From assembly GCF_023544865.1 (NCBI RefSeq), contig NZ_JAMJFX010000002.1, forward strand, positions 1-64,000: 64,000 bases of DNA, given 5' to 3'. The notes under the pieces are model-generated. The model saw only the letters and a program-made list of their open reading frames with translations, ran no database searches and was not told the origin of the DNA. Shown here one piece after another: positions 17,007 through 27,122 of the stretch. Position 1 is the stretch's first letter; every line of letters starts with the position of its first letter. Both the position numbers and the translations under genes were made by a program. This DNA comes from Phaeovulum molybdatiresistens. GTDB lineage: Bacteria > Pseudomonadota > Alphaproteobacteria > Rhodobacterales > Rhodobacteraceae.

Positions 17007-17885
17007 TCAGGGCCGCAGGATCTTGTGCCAGGCGCCCATTCGGCTACGAAACCATGTGCGCTGACGCTTGGCGTATTGGCGCGATGCGGCCTGGGCTGCG
17101 AACCGCGCTGCCTCCGGCGACAGCGCGCCATGCAGATGCGCGACCAGTTCGGGCGCCCCGATCGCCTTGGCCCAGGGTGCTGCGGGATCCCACAGGGGCA
17201 GCATCGCGCGGACCTCCTCCAGCGCGCCTTCCGCCAGCATGCGGTCGAAGCGGCGGTCGATGCGATCGGCCAGCCAGTCGCGGTCGGCCTCGATCAGCAG
17301 CGCGGCGCAGGCCGTCAGGGGCAGCAGGGGCGGCGGGGTCTGCGCCTGCCAACTGGCCAGGCCCTGTCCGGTGGCGGCCAGCACCTCCCAGGCGCGCTGG
17401 ATGCGGGCGGGGTTCAGCGGATCGATCCGGGTGCGCGTCGCGGGGTCCAGTTCCGCCAACAGTGCCGCGGGGCCTTCGGCAGCCATCCGCCGGTCGGCCA
17501 GCGTGCGCAGATCCGCTGGGATGGCGGGGATATTTGCCAGACCTTCCGTCAGCGCCGACAGGTAAAGTCCCGTGCCCCCCACGATGATCGGCCGGATGCC
17601 GCCGGTCAAAAGCGCCGCCACCTCGCGCAGCCAGTGGCCCACCGAATAGGCCTGCCCGGGATGCACATGGCCATAAAGCGCATGCGGCGCCGCCGCCTCA
17701 TCCGCGGCCGAGGGGCGCGCGGTCAAAACCCGCCAGCAGGACCAGACCTGCAGCGCATCGGCATTGATCACCACCCCCCCTTGCGCCCGCGCGATTGCCA
17801 GCGCCAGATCGGATTTGCCGCTGGCGGTGGGCCCGGCAATCAGCACCGGGCGGCCCGGGTCGATGTCTTCAAGGATGTCCGTCAT
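17007..17885 (-). CDS. miaA: tRNA dimethylallyltransferase
   Basis: A 292-residue enzyme that adds the dimethylallyl group to A37 of tRNAs reading UNN codons. The P-loop is [19 protein letters not shown] near the N-terminus. [17 protein letters not shown] (substrate-binding block), [18 protein letters not shown] and the C-terminal [14 protein letters not shown] motif follow. The long frame starting at 18005 reads back across the pyrH promoter; the ATG at 17885 directly precedes a standard MiaA N-terminus. It is divergent from pyrH. Confidence 0.94.
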   Translation of the reverse strand: MTDILEDIDPGRPVLIAGPTASGKSDLALAIARAQGGVVINADALQVWSCWRVLTARPSAADEAAAPHALYGHVHPGQAYSVGHWLREVAALLTGGIRPIIVGGTGLYLSALTEGLANIPAIPADLRTLADRRMAAEGPAALLAELDPATRTRIDPLNPARIQRAWEVLAATGQGLASWQAQTPPPLLPLTACAALLIEADRDWLADRIDRRFDRMLAEGALEEVRAMLPLWDPAAPWAKAIGAPELVAHLHGALSPEAARFAAQAASRQYAKRQRTWFRSRMGAWHKILRP

Positions 17886-17970
17886 CTCGCCCCTGCAAAC
17901 GCGTGGTTGAACCCGCGCCCCATTTGCGACATTTTGCGCCCCGAAGACAACCACATGACATGAGGGCCAG

Positions 17971-18702
17971 ATGCGCGCAGAAACCGATGGAAAAGTGAAA
18001 TACAAACGGGTTCTGCTGAAAATCTCGGGCGAGGCCCTGATGGGCGATCAGGGCTTCGGGCTGCACCCGCCGACCGTGGCCCGCATCGCACAAGAGGTGA
18101 AATCGGTCCATGACATGGGGGTCGAGATCTGCATGGTGATCGGCGGCGGCAACATCTTCCGCGGCCTGTCCGGCGCCGCCCAGGGGATGGAACGCACCAC
18201 CGCCGATTACATGGGGATGCTGGCCACCGTGATGAACGCGCTTGGCATGCAGGCCGCGCTGGAAGCGCTTGGCATCCATACCCGCGTGATCAGCGCGATC
18301 CCGATGGATCAGGTCTGTGAACCCTACATCCGCCGCCGCGCCGTGCGCCATCTGGAAAAGAAGCGCGTCTGCATCTTCGCGGCCGGCACCGGCAACCCCT
18401 ATTTCACCACCGACACCGCCGCCACGCTGCGCGCCAATGAAATGGGCTGCGAGGCGATCTTCAAGGGCACCAAGGTGGACGGGGTCTATGACAAGGATCC
18501 CAAGAAACACGCCGATGCCAAACGCTATGACATCGTCAGCTATGATGAGGTGCTGCAAAAGCACCTGGGCGTGATGGATGCCTCGGCCATCGCGCTGGCG
18601 CGCGACAACAACCTGCCGATCATCGTCTTCAGCCTGGATGAGCCCGGCGGCTTCCGCGGCATCCTGGCGGGTGAAGGCACCTATACCCGCGTCCAGGGCT
18701 GA
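17971..18702 (+). CDS. pyrH: UMP kinase
   Basis: A 243-residue amino-acid-kinase-fold enzyme that phosphorylates UMP to UDP in pyrimidine synthesis. Family blocks: [68 protein letters not shown] and [12 protein letters not shown]. Together with frr downstream it forms the classical pyrH-frr-uppS-cdsA-dxr-rseP-bamA order. The 187-base gap to frr holds a palindromic element, so frr may also have its own promoter. Confidence 0.96.
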   Translation: MRAETDGKVKYKRVLLKISGEALMGDQGFGLHPPTVARIAQEVKSVHDMGVEICMVIGGGNIFRGLSGAAQGMERTTADYMGMLATVMNALGMQAALEALGIHTRVISAIPMDQVCEPYIRRRAVRHLEKKRVCIFAAGTGNPYFTTDTAATLRANEMGCEAIFKGTKVDGVYDKDPKKHADAKRYDIVSYDEVLQKHLGVMDASAIALARDNNLPIIVFSLDEPGGFRGILAGEGTYTRVQG

Positions 18703-18748
18703 CCGGGCGCGCCGCGTCCCGGCCCTGCGCGGGCGGGGCGGTCGGCAT

Positions 18749-18825
18749 GAGTATTTTTGCCAAGAAGAAACCAACAGCTCTTCTTCTTGGCGGAAATACT
18801 CCGGGGGTCCGGGGGCAGCGCCCCC
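18749..18825. repeat. Palindromic intergenic element (copy E) between pyrH and frr
   Basis: Arms 18749-18769 and 18781-18801 are complementary over 21 bases with two mismatches; the arms contain GCCAAGAAGAA and TTCTTCTTGGC. They are followed by CCGGGGGTCC and the hairpin GGGGGCAGCGCCCCC (18811-18825), then GTTTT. This copy lies between two genes on the same strand, so it could attenuate transcription from pyrH into frr. Confidence 0.8.
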
Positions 18826-18889
18826 GTTTTCCCTACACATGGGCGCAAATCGCCGCTAAACACGTGGAAACGAACTACCGGGGGACCAG

Positions 18890-19453
18890 ATGTCCGACGA
18901 TCTCGAGATTGACACCGATGGCCTGCAGCGCCGGATGGAAGGCGCGATGACGGCGCTGAAACAGGAATTCGCCTCGCTGCGCACGGGGCGCGCCTCGGCT
19001 TCGATGGTCGAGCCGATCATGGTGGATGCCTATGGCTCGATGACGCCGATCAACCAGGTCGGGACCGTCAACGTGCCCGAGCCGCGGATGGTGACCATCA
19101 ACGTCTGGGACAAGGGCCTGATCGGCAAGGTCGAAAAGGCGATCCGCGAATCCGGCCTGGGGATCAATCCGCAGACCAACGGCCCGATCATCATGCTGCC
19201 GATCCCCGAACTGAACGAGGAACGCCGGCGCGAGCTGACCAAGGTCGCCGCGCAATATGCCGAACATGCGCGCGTGGCGATCCGCAATGTGCGCCGCGAC
19301 GGCATGGATCAGATCAAGAAGGCCAAGGGCAATGGCATGTCCGAGGACGACCAGAAGATGTGGTCCGACGAGGTGCAGGAGCTGACCGACAAGTTCATCG
19401 CCCAGGTCGACAAGGCGCTTGAGGGCAAGCAAGCCGAGATCATGCAGGTTTGA
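18890..19453 (+). CDS. frr: Ribosome recycling factor
   Basis: A 187-residue two-domain protein that, with EF-G, splits post-termination ribosomes. The long three-helix bundle is clear: [20 protein letters not shown] at the start, then [40 protein letters not shown] and [20 protein letters not shown] toward the end. Length matches the family (about 185). The uppS gene starts 28 bases after its stop. Confidence 0.97.
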   Translation: MSDDLEIDTDGLQRRMEGAMTALKQEFASLRTGRASASMVEPIMVDAYGSMTPINQVGTVNVPEPRMVTINVWDKGLIGKVEKAIRESGLGINPQTNGPIIMLPIPELNEERRRELTKVAAQYAEHARVAIRNVRRDGMDQIKKAKGNGMSEDDQKMWSDEVQELTDKFIAQVDKALEGKQAEIMQV

Positions 19454-19481
19454 CCTGCGTCCCAGCGCGAAAGGCGGGCCG

Positions 19482-20264
19482 ATGGCCATGACCGACCCCA
19501 TGTCCGATCCGGTCAATACCCCGGCGACCGCCTTTGATGCGGCGGCGGGCGGGGGTGTTGATCATGGGGTCGACCATGTCGCCATCATCATGGATGGCAA
19601 TGGCCGCTGGGCCAAGAACCGCGGCTGGCCGCGGCTTGTCGGCCATCGCCGCGGCGCCGAGCGGGTCAAGCAGATCGTGCGAGCCTGCCCCGATCTGGGG
19701 GTGCGCTGGCTGACGGTCTATGCGTTTTCCACCGAGAACTGGAAGCGCTCGACCGAAGAGGTGCTGGGCCTGATGGGCATTTTCGCCCGTTACATCGAGC
19801 GCGAGGCTGACGGGCTGTCGGCCGAAGGCGTGCGGATGCGCTTCATCGGCGGGCGTGAGCGTCTGGACCCGCGGCTTCAAAAGCTGATGGCCGGGATCGA
19901 GGCGCGCACGGCGGTCAACAGCCGGCTGAACCTGACGGTGGCGATCAATTACGGTGGCCGGGATGAGCTGGCGCGCGCCGCGGCGCGGCTGGCGCGCGAT
20001 CATGCCGCGGGGCTGATCGGCGCCGATCAGCTGGATGAGGCGGCGCTTGCCGCGCGTCTGGACACCGCCGGCATCCCCGATCCCGATCTGGTGATCCGCA
20101 CCAGCGGTGAGACGCGGGTGTCGAATTTCCTGCCCTGGCAGGCCGCCTATGCGGAATATGAATTCACCCCCACGCTCTGGCCCGATTTCACGCCCGAGGA
20201 ACTGGGCGCGATTCTGGCGCGCTTTTGCGGGCGCGATCGTCGCTTTGGCGGGGTCAAGGCATGA
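19482..20264 (+). CDS. uppS: Undecaprenyl diphosphate synthase
   Basis: A 260-residue cis-prenyltransferase making the C55 lipid carrier for peptidoglycan and LPS. The family opening HVAIIMDGNGRWAKNRG (catalytic Asp in MDGNGRW) is followed by VYAFSTENWKRS, NLTVAINYGGRDE, DPDLVIRTSGETRVSNFLPW and FTPTLWPDFTPEEL. About 35 residues precede the conserved core. The ATG at 19482 is chosen over upstream codons that would overlap frr; the ATG at 19488 is also possible. The stop overlaps the cdsA start. Confidence 0.94.
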   Translation: MAMTDPMSDPVNTPATAFDAAAGGGVDHGVDHVAIIMDGNGRWAKNRGWPRLVGHRRGAERVKQIVRACPDLGVRWLTVYAFSTENWKRSTEEVLGLMGIFARYIEREADGLSAEGVRMRFIGGRERLDPRLQKLMAGIEARTAVNSRLNLTVAINYGGRDELARAAARLARDHAAGLIGADQLDEAALAARLDTAGIPDPDLVIRTSGETRVSNFLPWQAAYAEYEFTPTLWPDFTPEELGAILARFCGRDRRFGGVKA

Positions 20265-21058
20265 GCCGGGCCGCGGCGTCGGATCGCTGGAACGATCTGC
20301 CCAAGCGGCTGATCTCGGCGCTGGCGATGCTGGCGGTTGGGGGGGCTGCGATCTGGTGGGGCGGTCTGGTCTTTGCCGAGGTCGCGGTGTTGGTGACGGG
20401 GCTGATGATCTGGGAACTGGCGCGGATGACGGCGCCGGACCGGCCGGGCGATGCGCTTGGGCTGGGGCTGCTGGCGGGCACTGTGCTGGCGGTTGTGCTG
20501 TGGCTGCATTCGCCCTTTGCGCTGGCGCTGCTGATCGTGCCGCCGGTGCTGGGCCTTTTGCGCCCGCGCCGCGATGCGGCGGTTTTTCTGGTCTATGCGC
20601 TGGCGGTGATGCTGGCGGGTTATGGGCTGGTGGCCCTGCGGGCGGGTCATGGGCTGGGTGCGATCACCTGGATCGTTGCGGTGGTGGTCGTGTCGGACAT
20701 CCTGGGGTATTTCGCCGGGCGTCTGCTGGCCGGGCCCAAGTTTTGGCCGCGCGTCAGCCCGAAAAAGACCTGGTCGGGGACGGTTGCGGGCTGGATCGGC
20801 GCGGCGCTGGTGGGGCTGGCCTTCGTGCAGGTCGGCGGCGGCTGGGGGCTGGTGTGGCTGTCGCCTTTCATCGCCTTTGCCGGCCAGATGGGCGATATTG
20901 CCGAAAGCGCGATCAAGCGGCGCGCAGGCGTCAAGGACAGTTCCAACCTGATCCCGGGACATGGCGGCGTGCTTGATCGGTTCGACGCGCTGCTGGGCGC
21001 GGTGCTGCTGGTGCTGCTGATCGCGCAGGTCATGCCGCTGCCGTTGACGGAAGGCTAG
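20261..21058 (+). CDS. cdsA: Phosphatidate cytidylyltransferase
   Basis: A 265-residue integral membrane enzyme forming CDP-diacylglycerol from phosphatidate and CTP. Multiple hydrophobic helices run throughout. The C-terminal CDP-type signature is complete: VSPKKTWSGTVAGWIGAA, GQMGDIAESAIKRRAGVKDS and LIPGHGGVLDRFDALL. The start overlaps the uppS stop (ATGA) and the stop is three bases before dxr. Confidence 0.94.
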   Translation: MSRAAASDRWNDLPKRLISALAMLAVGGAAIWWGGLVFAEVAVLVTGLMIWELARMTAPDRPGDALGLGLLAGTVLAVVLWLHSPFALALLIVPPVLGLLRPRRDAAVFLVYALAVMLAGYGLVALRAGHGLGAITWIVAVVVVSDILGYFAGRLLAGPKFWPRVSPKKTWSGTVAGWIGAALVGLAFVQVGGGWGLVWLSPFIAFAGQMGDIAESAIKRRAGVKDSSNLIPGHGGVLDRFDALLGAVLLVLLIAQVMPLPLTEG

Positions 21059-21061
21059 GCG

Positions 21062-22240
21062 ATGCGGCGCGTTTCGGTCTTCGGGGCGACCGGGTCCATC
21101 GGGGAAAGCACCTTTGATCTGTTGATGCGGCAGGGCGGGCCGACGGCGTTCCGCACCGTCGCGCTGACCGGCGGGCGCAATGTGGCGCGGCTGGCCGAAC
21201 AGGCGCGCGCGCTGCGCGCCGAGATTGCCGTTACCGCGCATGAAGATTGCCTGACCGACCTGCGCGCGGCGCTGGCCGGATCGGGGATCGCGGCGGCGGC
21301 GGGGGCGCAGGCGCTGATCGAGGCCGCCGACCGCCCCGCCGACTGGGTCATGAGTGCGATCGTCGGCGCCGCGGGCCTTGCGCCGGGGTTTCGCGCGCTG
21401 CGCCACGGCGGCACGCTGGCGCTGGCGAACAAGGAATCGCTGGTGACCGCAGGCCCCTTGCTGATGGCCGAGGCCGCGCGCCACGGCGCGCGCATCCTGC
21501 CCGTGGACAGCGAACATTCCGCCGTTTTCCAGGCGCTGGTCGGCGAGGATATGGCCGCGGTGGAACGCATCATCATCACCGCCTCGGGCGGGGCGTTCCG
21601 CGATTGGCCGCTGGAACGGCTGGCACATGCGACCGTGGCCGAGGCCTCCAGCCACCCGAACTGGGCGATGGGGCAGCGGATCACGATCGACAGCGCATCC
21701 ATGTTCAACAAGGCGCTGGAAGTCATCGAAACGAAAGAGTTTTTCGGGATCGACCCGGACCGGATCGAGGTGCTGGTGCATCCCGAAAGCCTGGTCCATG
21801 CGCTGGTGGGGTTCCGCGATGGCGCGCTGATGGCGCATCTGGGCGCGCCCGACATGCGCCATGCGATCGGCTATGCGCTGAACTGGCCCGACCGGCGCGA
21901 CCTGCCGGTGGCGCGGCTGGATCTGGCGGCGATCGGTGCGCTGACCTTCCGCGCCCCCGACCTGACCCGCTTTCCCGCCTTGCGGCTGGCGCGCGCGGTG
22001 ATGGCCACGGGCGGCACCGCGGGCGCGGCCTTCAACGCCGCGAAAGAAGCCGCACTTGATGCCTTCATCGCCGGGCAGATCGGCTTTCTGGACATGGCGC
22101 GGGTGGTGGAAGCGGTGCTGGCGGAAATGTCATCGGCCGGGGGTCTTGGAAATGCCGCGATCAGCCTGGATAACGTGATGGCAACCGATGCCGAGGCCCG
22201 CGACCGGGTGCAGGCGCGGGTCAGGACGGGAAGGATCTAA
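21062..22240 (+). CDS. dxr: 1-deoxy-D-xylulose 5-phosphate reductoisomerase
   Basis: A 392-residue enzyme of the non-mevalonate isoprenoid pathway. The NADPH-binding loop is SVFGATGSIGESTFDLL at the N-terminus. LALANKESLVTAG, LPVDSEHSAVFQ, TASGGAFRDWP, HPNWAMGQRITIDSASMFNK and LEVIETKEFFGI are the metal- and substrate-site blocks. It supplies precursors for UppS in the same operon. Confidence 0.96.
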   Translation: MRRVSVFGATGSIGESTFDLLMRQGGPTAFRTVALTGGRNVARLAEQARALRAEIAVTAHEDCLTDLRAALAGSGIAAAAGAQALIEAADRPADWVMSAIVGAAGLAPGFRALRHGGTLALANKESLVTAGPLLMAEAARHGARILPVDSEHSAVFQALVGEDMAAVERIIITASGGAFRDWPLERLAHATVAEASSHPNWAMGQRITIDSASMFNKALEVIETKEFFGIDPDRIEVLVHPESLVHALVGFRDGALMAHLGAPDMRHAIGYALNWPDRRDLPVARLDLAAIGALTFRAPDLTRFPALRLARAVMATGGTAGAAFNAAKEAALDAFIAGQIGFLDMARVVEAVLAEMSSAGGLGNAAISLDNVMATDAEARDRVQARVRTGRI

Positions 22241-22243
22241 GCG

Positions 22244-23611
22244 TTGGATTTCATGGGCCTGCTGCCGGATTTCGGCAATCTTCTGTATACGGTCGGCGCC
22301 TTCGTGCTGGCGTTGTCGGTGATCGTGGCGGTGCATGAATATGGCCATTACATCGTCGGTCGCTGGTCGGGTATCCGGGCCGAGGTGTTTTCGCTTGGCT
22401 TCGGGCCCCGGCTGGTCAGCCGGGTCGATCGGCGCGGCACGCGTTGGCAGATCGCGCTGATCCCGCTTGGCGGCTATGTGAAATTCCTGGGCGATGCCAA
22501 TGCGGCCTCGGCGGGGGCGGATGATGCGGCGATGGCGGGGCTGTCGGCCGAGGATCGGCGCCACACCATGCACGGCGCGCCGCTCTGGGCGCGGGCGGCG
22601 ACGGTGGCGGCGGGGCCGGTCTTCAATTTCATCCTGTCGATCCTGATCTTTGCGGGCATGATCTTCTGGTCGGGCCTGCCCACGGAACGCCCCGTGGTGG
22701 GCGCGGTGGTGGCGCTGCCGGGCGGCAGCCATGATCTGCGCGCGGGCGATGAGATTCGGGCCGTGGCCGATCTGCCGGTGGCCGATTTCGCCGCGCTTGG
22801 TACGGTGATCGCCGATCTGCCCCCGGGCGAGACGCTGCCCTGGCGGGTGGCCCGCGACGGGGTCGAGATCGATCTGACCGGCCCGCAGCTTTACCCCGCG
22901 CGGGTGGCGGGTGTTGCGGCGCAATCGGCGGCCCATGCGGCGGGTTTGCGCCCGGGCGATGTGATCGTGGCGGCCGATGGCGCGCCGATGCACCGCTTTG
23001 CCGATCTGCAGGCGGCGGTGCGCGCGGCCGAGGGCGCGGCGCTGACCCTTACGGTCTGGACGCCGGAGGGTGCGGCCGGTCCGGGGCAGGGCGCGACCAC
23101 CCGCGATGTGGTGCTGACGCCCAAGGTCACCGATCTGCCGCTGCCCGGTGGCGGGTTCGAAACCGATTACAAGATCGGCGTGGTGGGCAGCTTTGTCTTT
23201 GAACCCCAGACCCGGCCCGCCTCGGTCACCGAGGCCTTTGGCGGCGCCGTGGCCGAAACCTGGGGGGTGATCGTGTCCTCGCTGTCGGGGCTGTGGCACA
23301 TGATCACGGGCGCGATTTCGTCGTGCAACCTGCGCGGCGCGATCGGCATTGCCGAAACCTCGGCGGCGGCGGCGGAATCGGGGGCGGGCAACTTCATCTG
23401 GTTCATCGCGGTGCTGTCGGCGGCGATCGGGCTTTTGAACCTGTTTCCGATCCCGGTGCTGGATGGCGGGCATCTGCTGTTCCACGCCTGGGAGGCGGTG
23501 GCGGGCAAGCCGCCGTCGGACAAGGTGCTGAACGCGCTGACGGCGCTGGGGCTGGCACTGGTGCTGACGCTGATGGTCTTTGGCCTGTCGAACGACCTGT
23601 TCTGTCCCTGA
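22244..23611 (+). CDS. rseP: RIP site-2 zinc metalloprotease
   Basis: A 455-residue intramembrane protease. The zinc motif lies in the first helix (VAVHEYGHYIVGRWSGIRAE) and the second active-site motif in LLNLFPIPVLDGGHLLFHAW near the C-terminus. Between them PDZ-like segments carry PGGSHDLRAGDEIRAV and HAAGLRPGDVIVAADG, indicating two PDZ modules. The TTG at 22244 is favoured over the ATG at 22253 because GGAAGG lies at normal spacing upstream of it. In relatives it cleaves anti-sigma factors or signal-peptide remnants. Confidence 0.93.
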   Translation: MDFMGLLPDFGNLLYTVGAFVLALSVIVAVHEYGHYIVGRWSGIRAEVFSLGFGPRLVSRVDRRGTRWQIALIPLGGYVKFLGDANAASAGADDAAMAGLSAEDRRHTMHGAPLWARAATVAAGPVFNFILSILIFAGMIFWSGLPTERPVVGAVVALPGGSHDLRAGDEIRAVADLPVADFAALGTVIADLPPGETLPWRVARDGVEIDLTGPQLYPARVAGVAAQSAAHAAGLRPGDVIVAADGAPMHRFADLQAAVRAAEGAALTLTVWTPEGAAGPGQGATTRDVVLTPKVTDLPLPGGGFETDYKIGVVGSFVFEPQTRPASVTEAFGGAVAETWGVIVSSLSGLWHMITGAISSCNLRGAIGIAETSAAAAESGAGNFIWFIAVLSAAIGLLNLFPIPVLDGGHLLFHAWEAVAGKPPSDKVLNALTALGLALVLTLMVFGLSNDLFCP

Positions 23612-23698
23612 CGGCGGCGGGCCGCGCCCCCCATCCCCGGGCCGCATTTTCGCCACAAAGCGGGTGCAAATATCGGGCAGAACACGCGGAGGGGCCCG

Positions 23699-23863
23699 AT
23701 GACGCAGATGATCGCTGACAGCTATCGCGGATTGTCCCGGGCCATCGGCCTTGCGCTTGAGGTGTTGTTGATGCCCGCCGCCATTGCCGTGGCGCTGATC
23801 GGCGCCGCGATGATCGGCCTGCAGCTGATCGACATGCTGGCCCCCACGCCGCACCGGCTCTGA
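23699..23863 (+). CDS. 54-residue small membrane protein
   Basis: An ATG at 23699, preceded by GGAGGGG, opens a 54-residue frame: MTQMIADSYRGLSRAIGLAL, then EVLLMPAAIAVALIGAAM and IGLQLIDMLAPTPHRL before TGA. There is one long hydrophobic segment of about 30 residues with an amphipathic N-terminus. I recognise no family. Its place between rseP and bamA suggests an envelope role, but nothing in the sequence says which. Confidence 0.6.
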   Translation: MTQMIADSYRGLSRAIGLALEVLLMPAAIAVALIGAAMIGLQLIDMLAPTPHRL

Positions 23864-24025
23864 CCCCCGGCTTTTCGCATCCTGTCACAGGCGCTGCGTG
23901 CTGCGTGCAACGCGCCGGCACATAGATGCTGTGGCCGGTCATCGGCTTTTGACAAAATCGTGCTTTCCCGTTACTTCAATGGCATCAAGGCAGTCTGAAC
24001 GAAACAGAGGGGCAGGGAGAGCGCG

Positions 24026-26356
24026 ATGGGCAATCGGCAGATGGGGGCGCAGTTGGCCCGGGCCGTCCTTAGGGTGGTGTCAGTTTTTGCCGTTCTGGCA
24101 ATCGTTTGGCTGCAGGGCACAGGCGTTGCGCAGGCGCAAAGCTATCGCTTCGACCAGGTCGTGATCGAGGGGAATGAGCGGATCGAACCCGCCACCATCC
24201 TCAACTATGCCGGAATCGGGCGCGGTCAGGTGATTTCGGCCGGTGTGCTGAACGATGCCTATCAGCGGCTGCAGGGTTCGGGCCTGTTCGAAGAGGTCGA
24301 GCTGATCCCCGCGGGCAACACGCTGCGCATCCGCGTGCAGGAATACCCCACGATCAACATCATCAACTTTGAAGGCAATGCCCGCCTGAAGGATGAGGTG
24401 CTGGCCGAACTGGTGCAATCGCAGCCCCGCCGCGTCTATTCGCCCGCCACCGCCGAAGCCGATGCCAACCGCATCGCCGAGGCCTATGCCGAATCCGGCC
24501 GTCTGGCCGCCCGCGTCACCCCCAAGGTGATCCGCCGCGACGGCAACCGCGTCGATCTGGCGTTTGAAATCCGCGAAGGCAGCGTGACCGAGGTGGAGCG
24601 CGTGTCCTTCACCGGCAACCGCGCCTTTTCCGATCGTCGCCTGCGTCAGGTGATCGAGACGAAACAGGCCGGCGTCTTCCGCCGCATCATCCAGAGCGAT
24701 ACCTATGTCGCGGGCCGGATCGATTTCGACCGCCAGCTGCTGACCGATTTCTACCGCTCGCGCGGGTATATCGATGCGCAGGTGACGGGCGTCGCCTCGG
24801 AAATGGCGCGCGAACGCGATGGGTTTTTCGTGACCTTCAACGTCCGCGAAGGCCAGCAGTTCCGCTTCAACAACGTCACCACCGTGTCCGAGGTGACCGG
24901 CGTCGATGTGGCCGATTTCGCGCCGCTGGCCAAGATCCGGTCCGGCACGGTCTATTCGCCCTCGGCGGTGGATCTGGCGATCACCCGGATGGAGGGGCTG
25001 GCGCTTCGCAAGGGGCTGAACTTTGTCCGGGTGGAACCGCGCATCACCCGCAACGACCGCAACCAGACGCTGGACCTTGAACTGGCGCTGACCCGCGGCC
25101 CGCGCGTCTTTGTCGAACGCATCGACATTGAGGGCAACACGACCACGCTGGACCGCGTGATCCGCCGCCAGTTCCGCACCGTTGAAGGCGACCCCTTCAA
25201 CCCGCGCGAAATCCGCAACGCCTCGGAACGCATCCGCGCGCTTGGCTTTTTCAGCAATGCCGCCGTCGATGCGCGTCAGGGCAGCAGCGCCGAACAGGTC
25301 GTGGTCGATGTCAATGTCGAGGAACAGCCCACCGGGTCGCTGTCCTTCGGGGCCAGCTATGGCGTCAGCTCGGGCTTTGGGGTGAACGTGGCGGTGTCGG
25401 AAGCGAACTTCCTGGGCCGTGGCCAGTTCGTCAGCGTGCAGATCGGCACGACCAGCGACAACCAGCAATCGTCCTTTACCTTCGTCGAACCCTTCTTCCT
25501 GTCGCGCGACCTGCGCTTCCGGTTTAGTGGCTATTACAACACCTCGGAAAACGATAATTCCGATTATTCGACGCGGCTTGCGGGTATTTCGCCTTCAATC
25601 GACTTCCCGGTGTCGGAAAACGGTCGGCTGGAGCTGCGCTACAAGCTGTCCAAGGACAAGCTGTATAACGTGGCGGAAGGATCGTCCGAAGCGCTCAAGG
25701 CCGAGGAGGGCGATCTGTGGAGCTCGGCGCTTGGCTATACCTACAGCTATGACACGCGCACCTCGGGGCTGAACCCCAATGCAGGCGTCCTGCTGCGGTT
25801 TGGTCAGGACTATGTCGGCGCGGGCGGCGATGTCGAGGCGGTGGTCACCAGCGCGCTTGTGTCAGCGCAGACCAAGGTGTTGCAGGAAGAGGTGACGCTG
25901 CGCGCGGAACTGGAAGGCGGTGCGGTGCATTCGCTGGGCGACAGCAGCACCCGGGTGATCGACCGCTTCAGCGGCGCGCGCAAGATCCGCGGCTTTGAAT
26001 ACAACGGCCTTGGCCCGCGCGATCTGGGCGCCGTGAACGAGGATGCGCTGGGGGGCAACTATTTCGCCGTGGCGCGCTTTGAGGCGGAATTCCCGCTGGG
26101 CCTGCCCGAGGAATACGGCGTCGCGGGCGGCCTGTTCCTGGATGTCGGCTCGGTCTGGGGGCTGGACGATCTTACCAAGGCCAATGCGGCGGATCTGGGT
26201 GGCAGCGACGATCTTAGCTGGCGTTCGGTGATCGGCTTCTCGCTGTTCTGGGATACGGCGATCGGGCCGCTGCGCTTCAACTTCTCGAAGGCGCTGGTCA
26301 AGGAAGATTACGACCTTGAACAGAACTTCGACCTGACCATCTCGACCCGGTTCTGA
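24026..26356 (+). CDS. bamA: Outer membrane protein assembly factor BamA
   Basis: A 776-residue Omp85 protein, the core of the BAM complex that folds and inserts outer membrane beta-barrels. A signal sequence (residues about 8-38, ending AQAQS) is followed by five POTRA domains; recurrent cores such as VVIEGNERIEPATIL, INFEGNARLKDEVL and VSFTGNRAFSDRRL mark them. The C-terminal beta-barrel contains the conserved RIRGFEY-type motif as KIRGFEYNGLGPRD and ends LTISTRF with the usual terminal Phe. Confidence 0.96.
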   Translation: MGNRQMGAQLARAVLRVVSVFAVLAIVWLQGTGVAQAQSYRFDQVVIEGNERIEPATILNYAGIGRGQVISAGVLNDAYQRLQGSGLFEEVELIPAGNTLRIRVQEYPTINIINFEGNARLKDEVLAELVQSQPRRVYSPATAEADANRIAEAYAESGRLAARVTPKVIRRDGNRVDLAFEIREGSVTEVERVSFTGNRAFSDRRLRQVIETKQAGVFRRIIQSDTYVAGRIDFDRQLLTDFYRSRGYIDAQVTGVASEMARERDGFFVTFNVREGQQFRFNNVTTVSEVTGVDVADFAPLAKIRSGTVYSPSAVDLAITRMEGLALRKGLNFVRVEPRITRNDRNQTLDLELALTRGPRVFVERIDIEGNTTTLDRVIRRQFRTVEGDPFNPREIRNASERIRALGFFSNAAVDARQGSSAEQVVVDVNVEEQPTGSLSFGASYGVSSGFGVNVAVSEANFLGRGQFVSVQIGTTSDNQQSSFTFVEPFFLSRDLRFRFSGYYNTSENDNSDYSTRLAGISPSIDFPVSENGRLELRYKLSKDKLYNVAEGSSEALKAEEGDLWSSALGYTYSYDTRTSGLNPNAGVLLRFGQDYVGAGGDVEAVVTSALVSAQTKVLQEEVTLRAELEGGAVHSLGDSSTRVIDRFSGARKIRGFEYNGLGPRDLGAVNEDALGGNYFAVARFEAEFPLGLPEEYGVAGGLFLDVGSVWGLDDLTKANAADLGGSDDLSWRSVIGFSLFWDTAIGPLRFNFSKALVKEDYDLEQNFDLTISTRF

Positions 26357-26364
26357 GGTCTGGG

Positions 26365-27039
26365 ATGGTTCGGGGCGCGGGTCTGGCGGCGCTGGTGGGG
26401 CTGATCGTGGCCCTGCCCATGGCCTTGTCCGCGCAAGAGCCGGGGTCGGTGGCCCGCCCCGCGGCCGAGCCCCGCGTCATCGTGCCCAGCCCGGTTCTGA
26501 CGCTGGATTGGGACCGGCTTTACGAAGGCTCACTGTGGGGCAAGCGGGTGCGCGCGGAATTTGCCGTCGCCTCGGCCGAGTTGCAGGCAGAAAACAGCCG
26601 CATCGCCGAACAGCTGACCACAGAGGAACGCAGCCTGACCGAACGGCGCGCCACATTGGACGCCGAGGTGTTCCGGCGTGAGGCCGATGCCTTTGACGCC
26701 CGCGTCACCGAAATCCGCAATGCGCAGGAAGAAAAGGCCCGCGCCATCGGCCGCAAGCTGGAAGAGGAACGCCAGGCCTTCATCCAGGCCGCCATCCCGC
26801 AGATCGATGCCGTGCTTCAGGCGCGCGGCGCTGTGGTGATGCTGGATGCGCGCGCGATCATCCGTGGCCTTGCGGCGATCGATGTCACCGCGGACCTGGC
26901 CGCGCGGGTGGATGCGGTCATCGGCGCGGGGGACGATCTTGCCGCCGGGGCGGAAGCGGCCCCCGCAGATGCGCCCGAAGCCGAACCCGCGCCCGACCCC
27001 GCGCCCCAACCCGCGCCCGTCCCGCCCGCGCAGGATTAA
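26365..27039 (+). CDS. skp: OmpH/Skp-family periplasmic chaperone
   Basis: A 224-residue secreted protein. Signal peptide [16 protein letters not shown], then a long charged coiled-coil (about 65-165; [20 protein letters not shown] onward) as in the Skp prongs, then a proline/alanine-rich tail ([17 protein letters not shown]). [19 protein letters not shown] corresponds to the Skp N-terminal strand and start of the helix. It should carry unfolded outer membrane proteins to BamA, encoded directly upstream. Confidence 0.88.
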   Translation: MVRGAGLAALVGLIVALPMALSAQEPGSVARPAAEPRVIVPSPVLTLDWDRLYEGSLWGKRVRAEFAVASAELQAENSRIAEQLTTEERSLTERRATLDAEVFRREADAFDARVTEIRNAQEEKARAIGRKLEEERQAFIQAAIPQIDAVLQARGAVVMLDARAIIRGLAAIDVTADLAARVDAVIGAGDDLAAGAEAAPADAPEAEPAPDPAPQPAPVPPAQD

Positions 27040-27122
27040 GCCGGGCTTCTTGCCAAGGGGCGGCCAGGTTGCTAGCAAGTCCGCAACGGCGCTTGCGCCA
27101 GGACAGACCGGAAGGACCCCCG

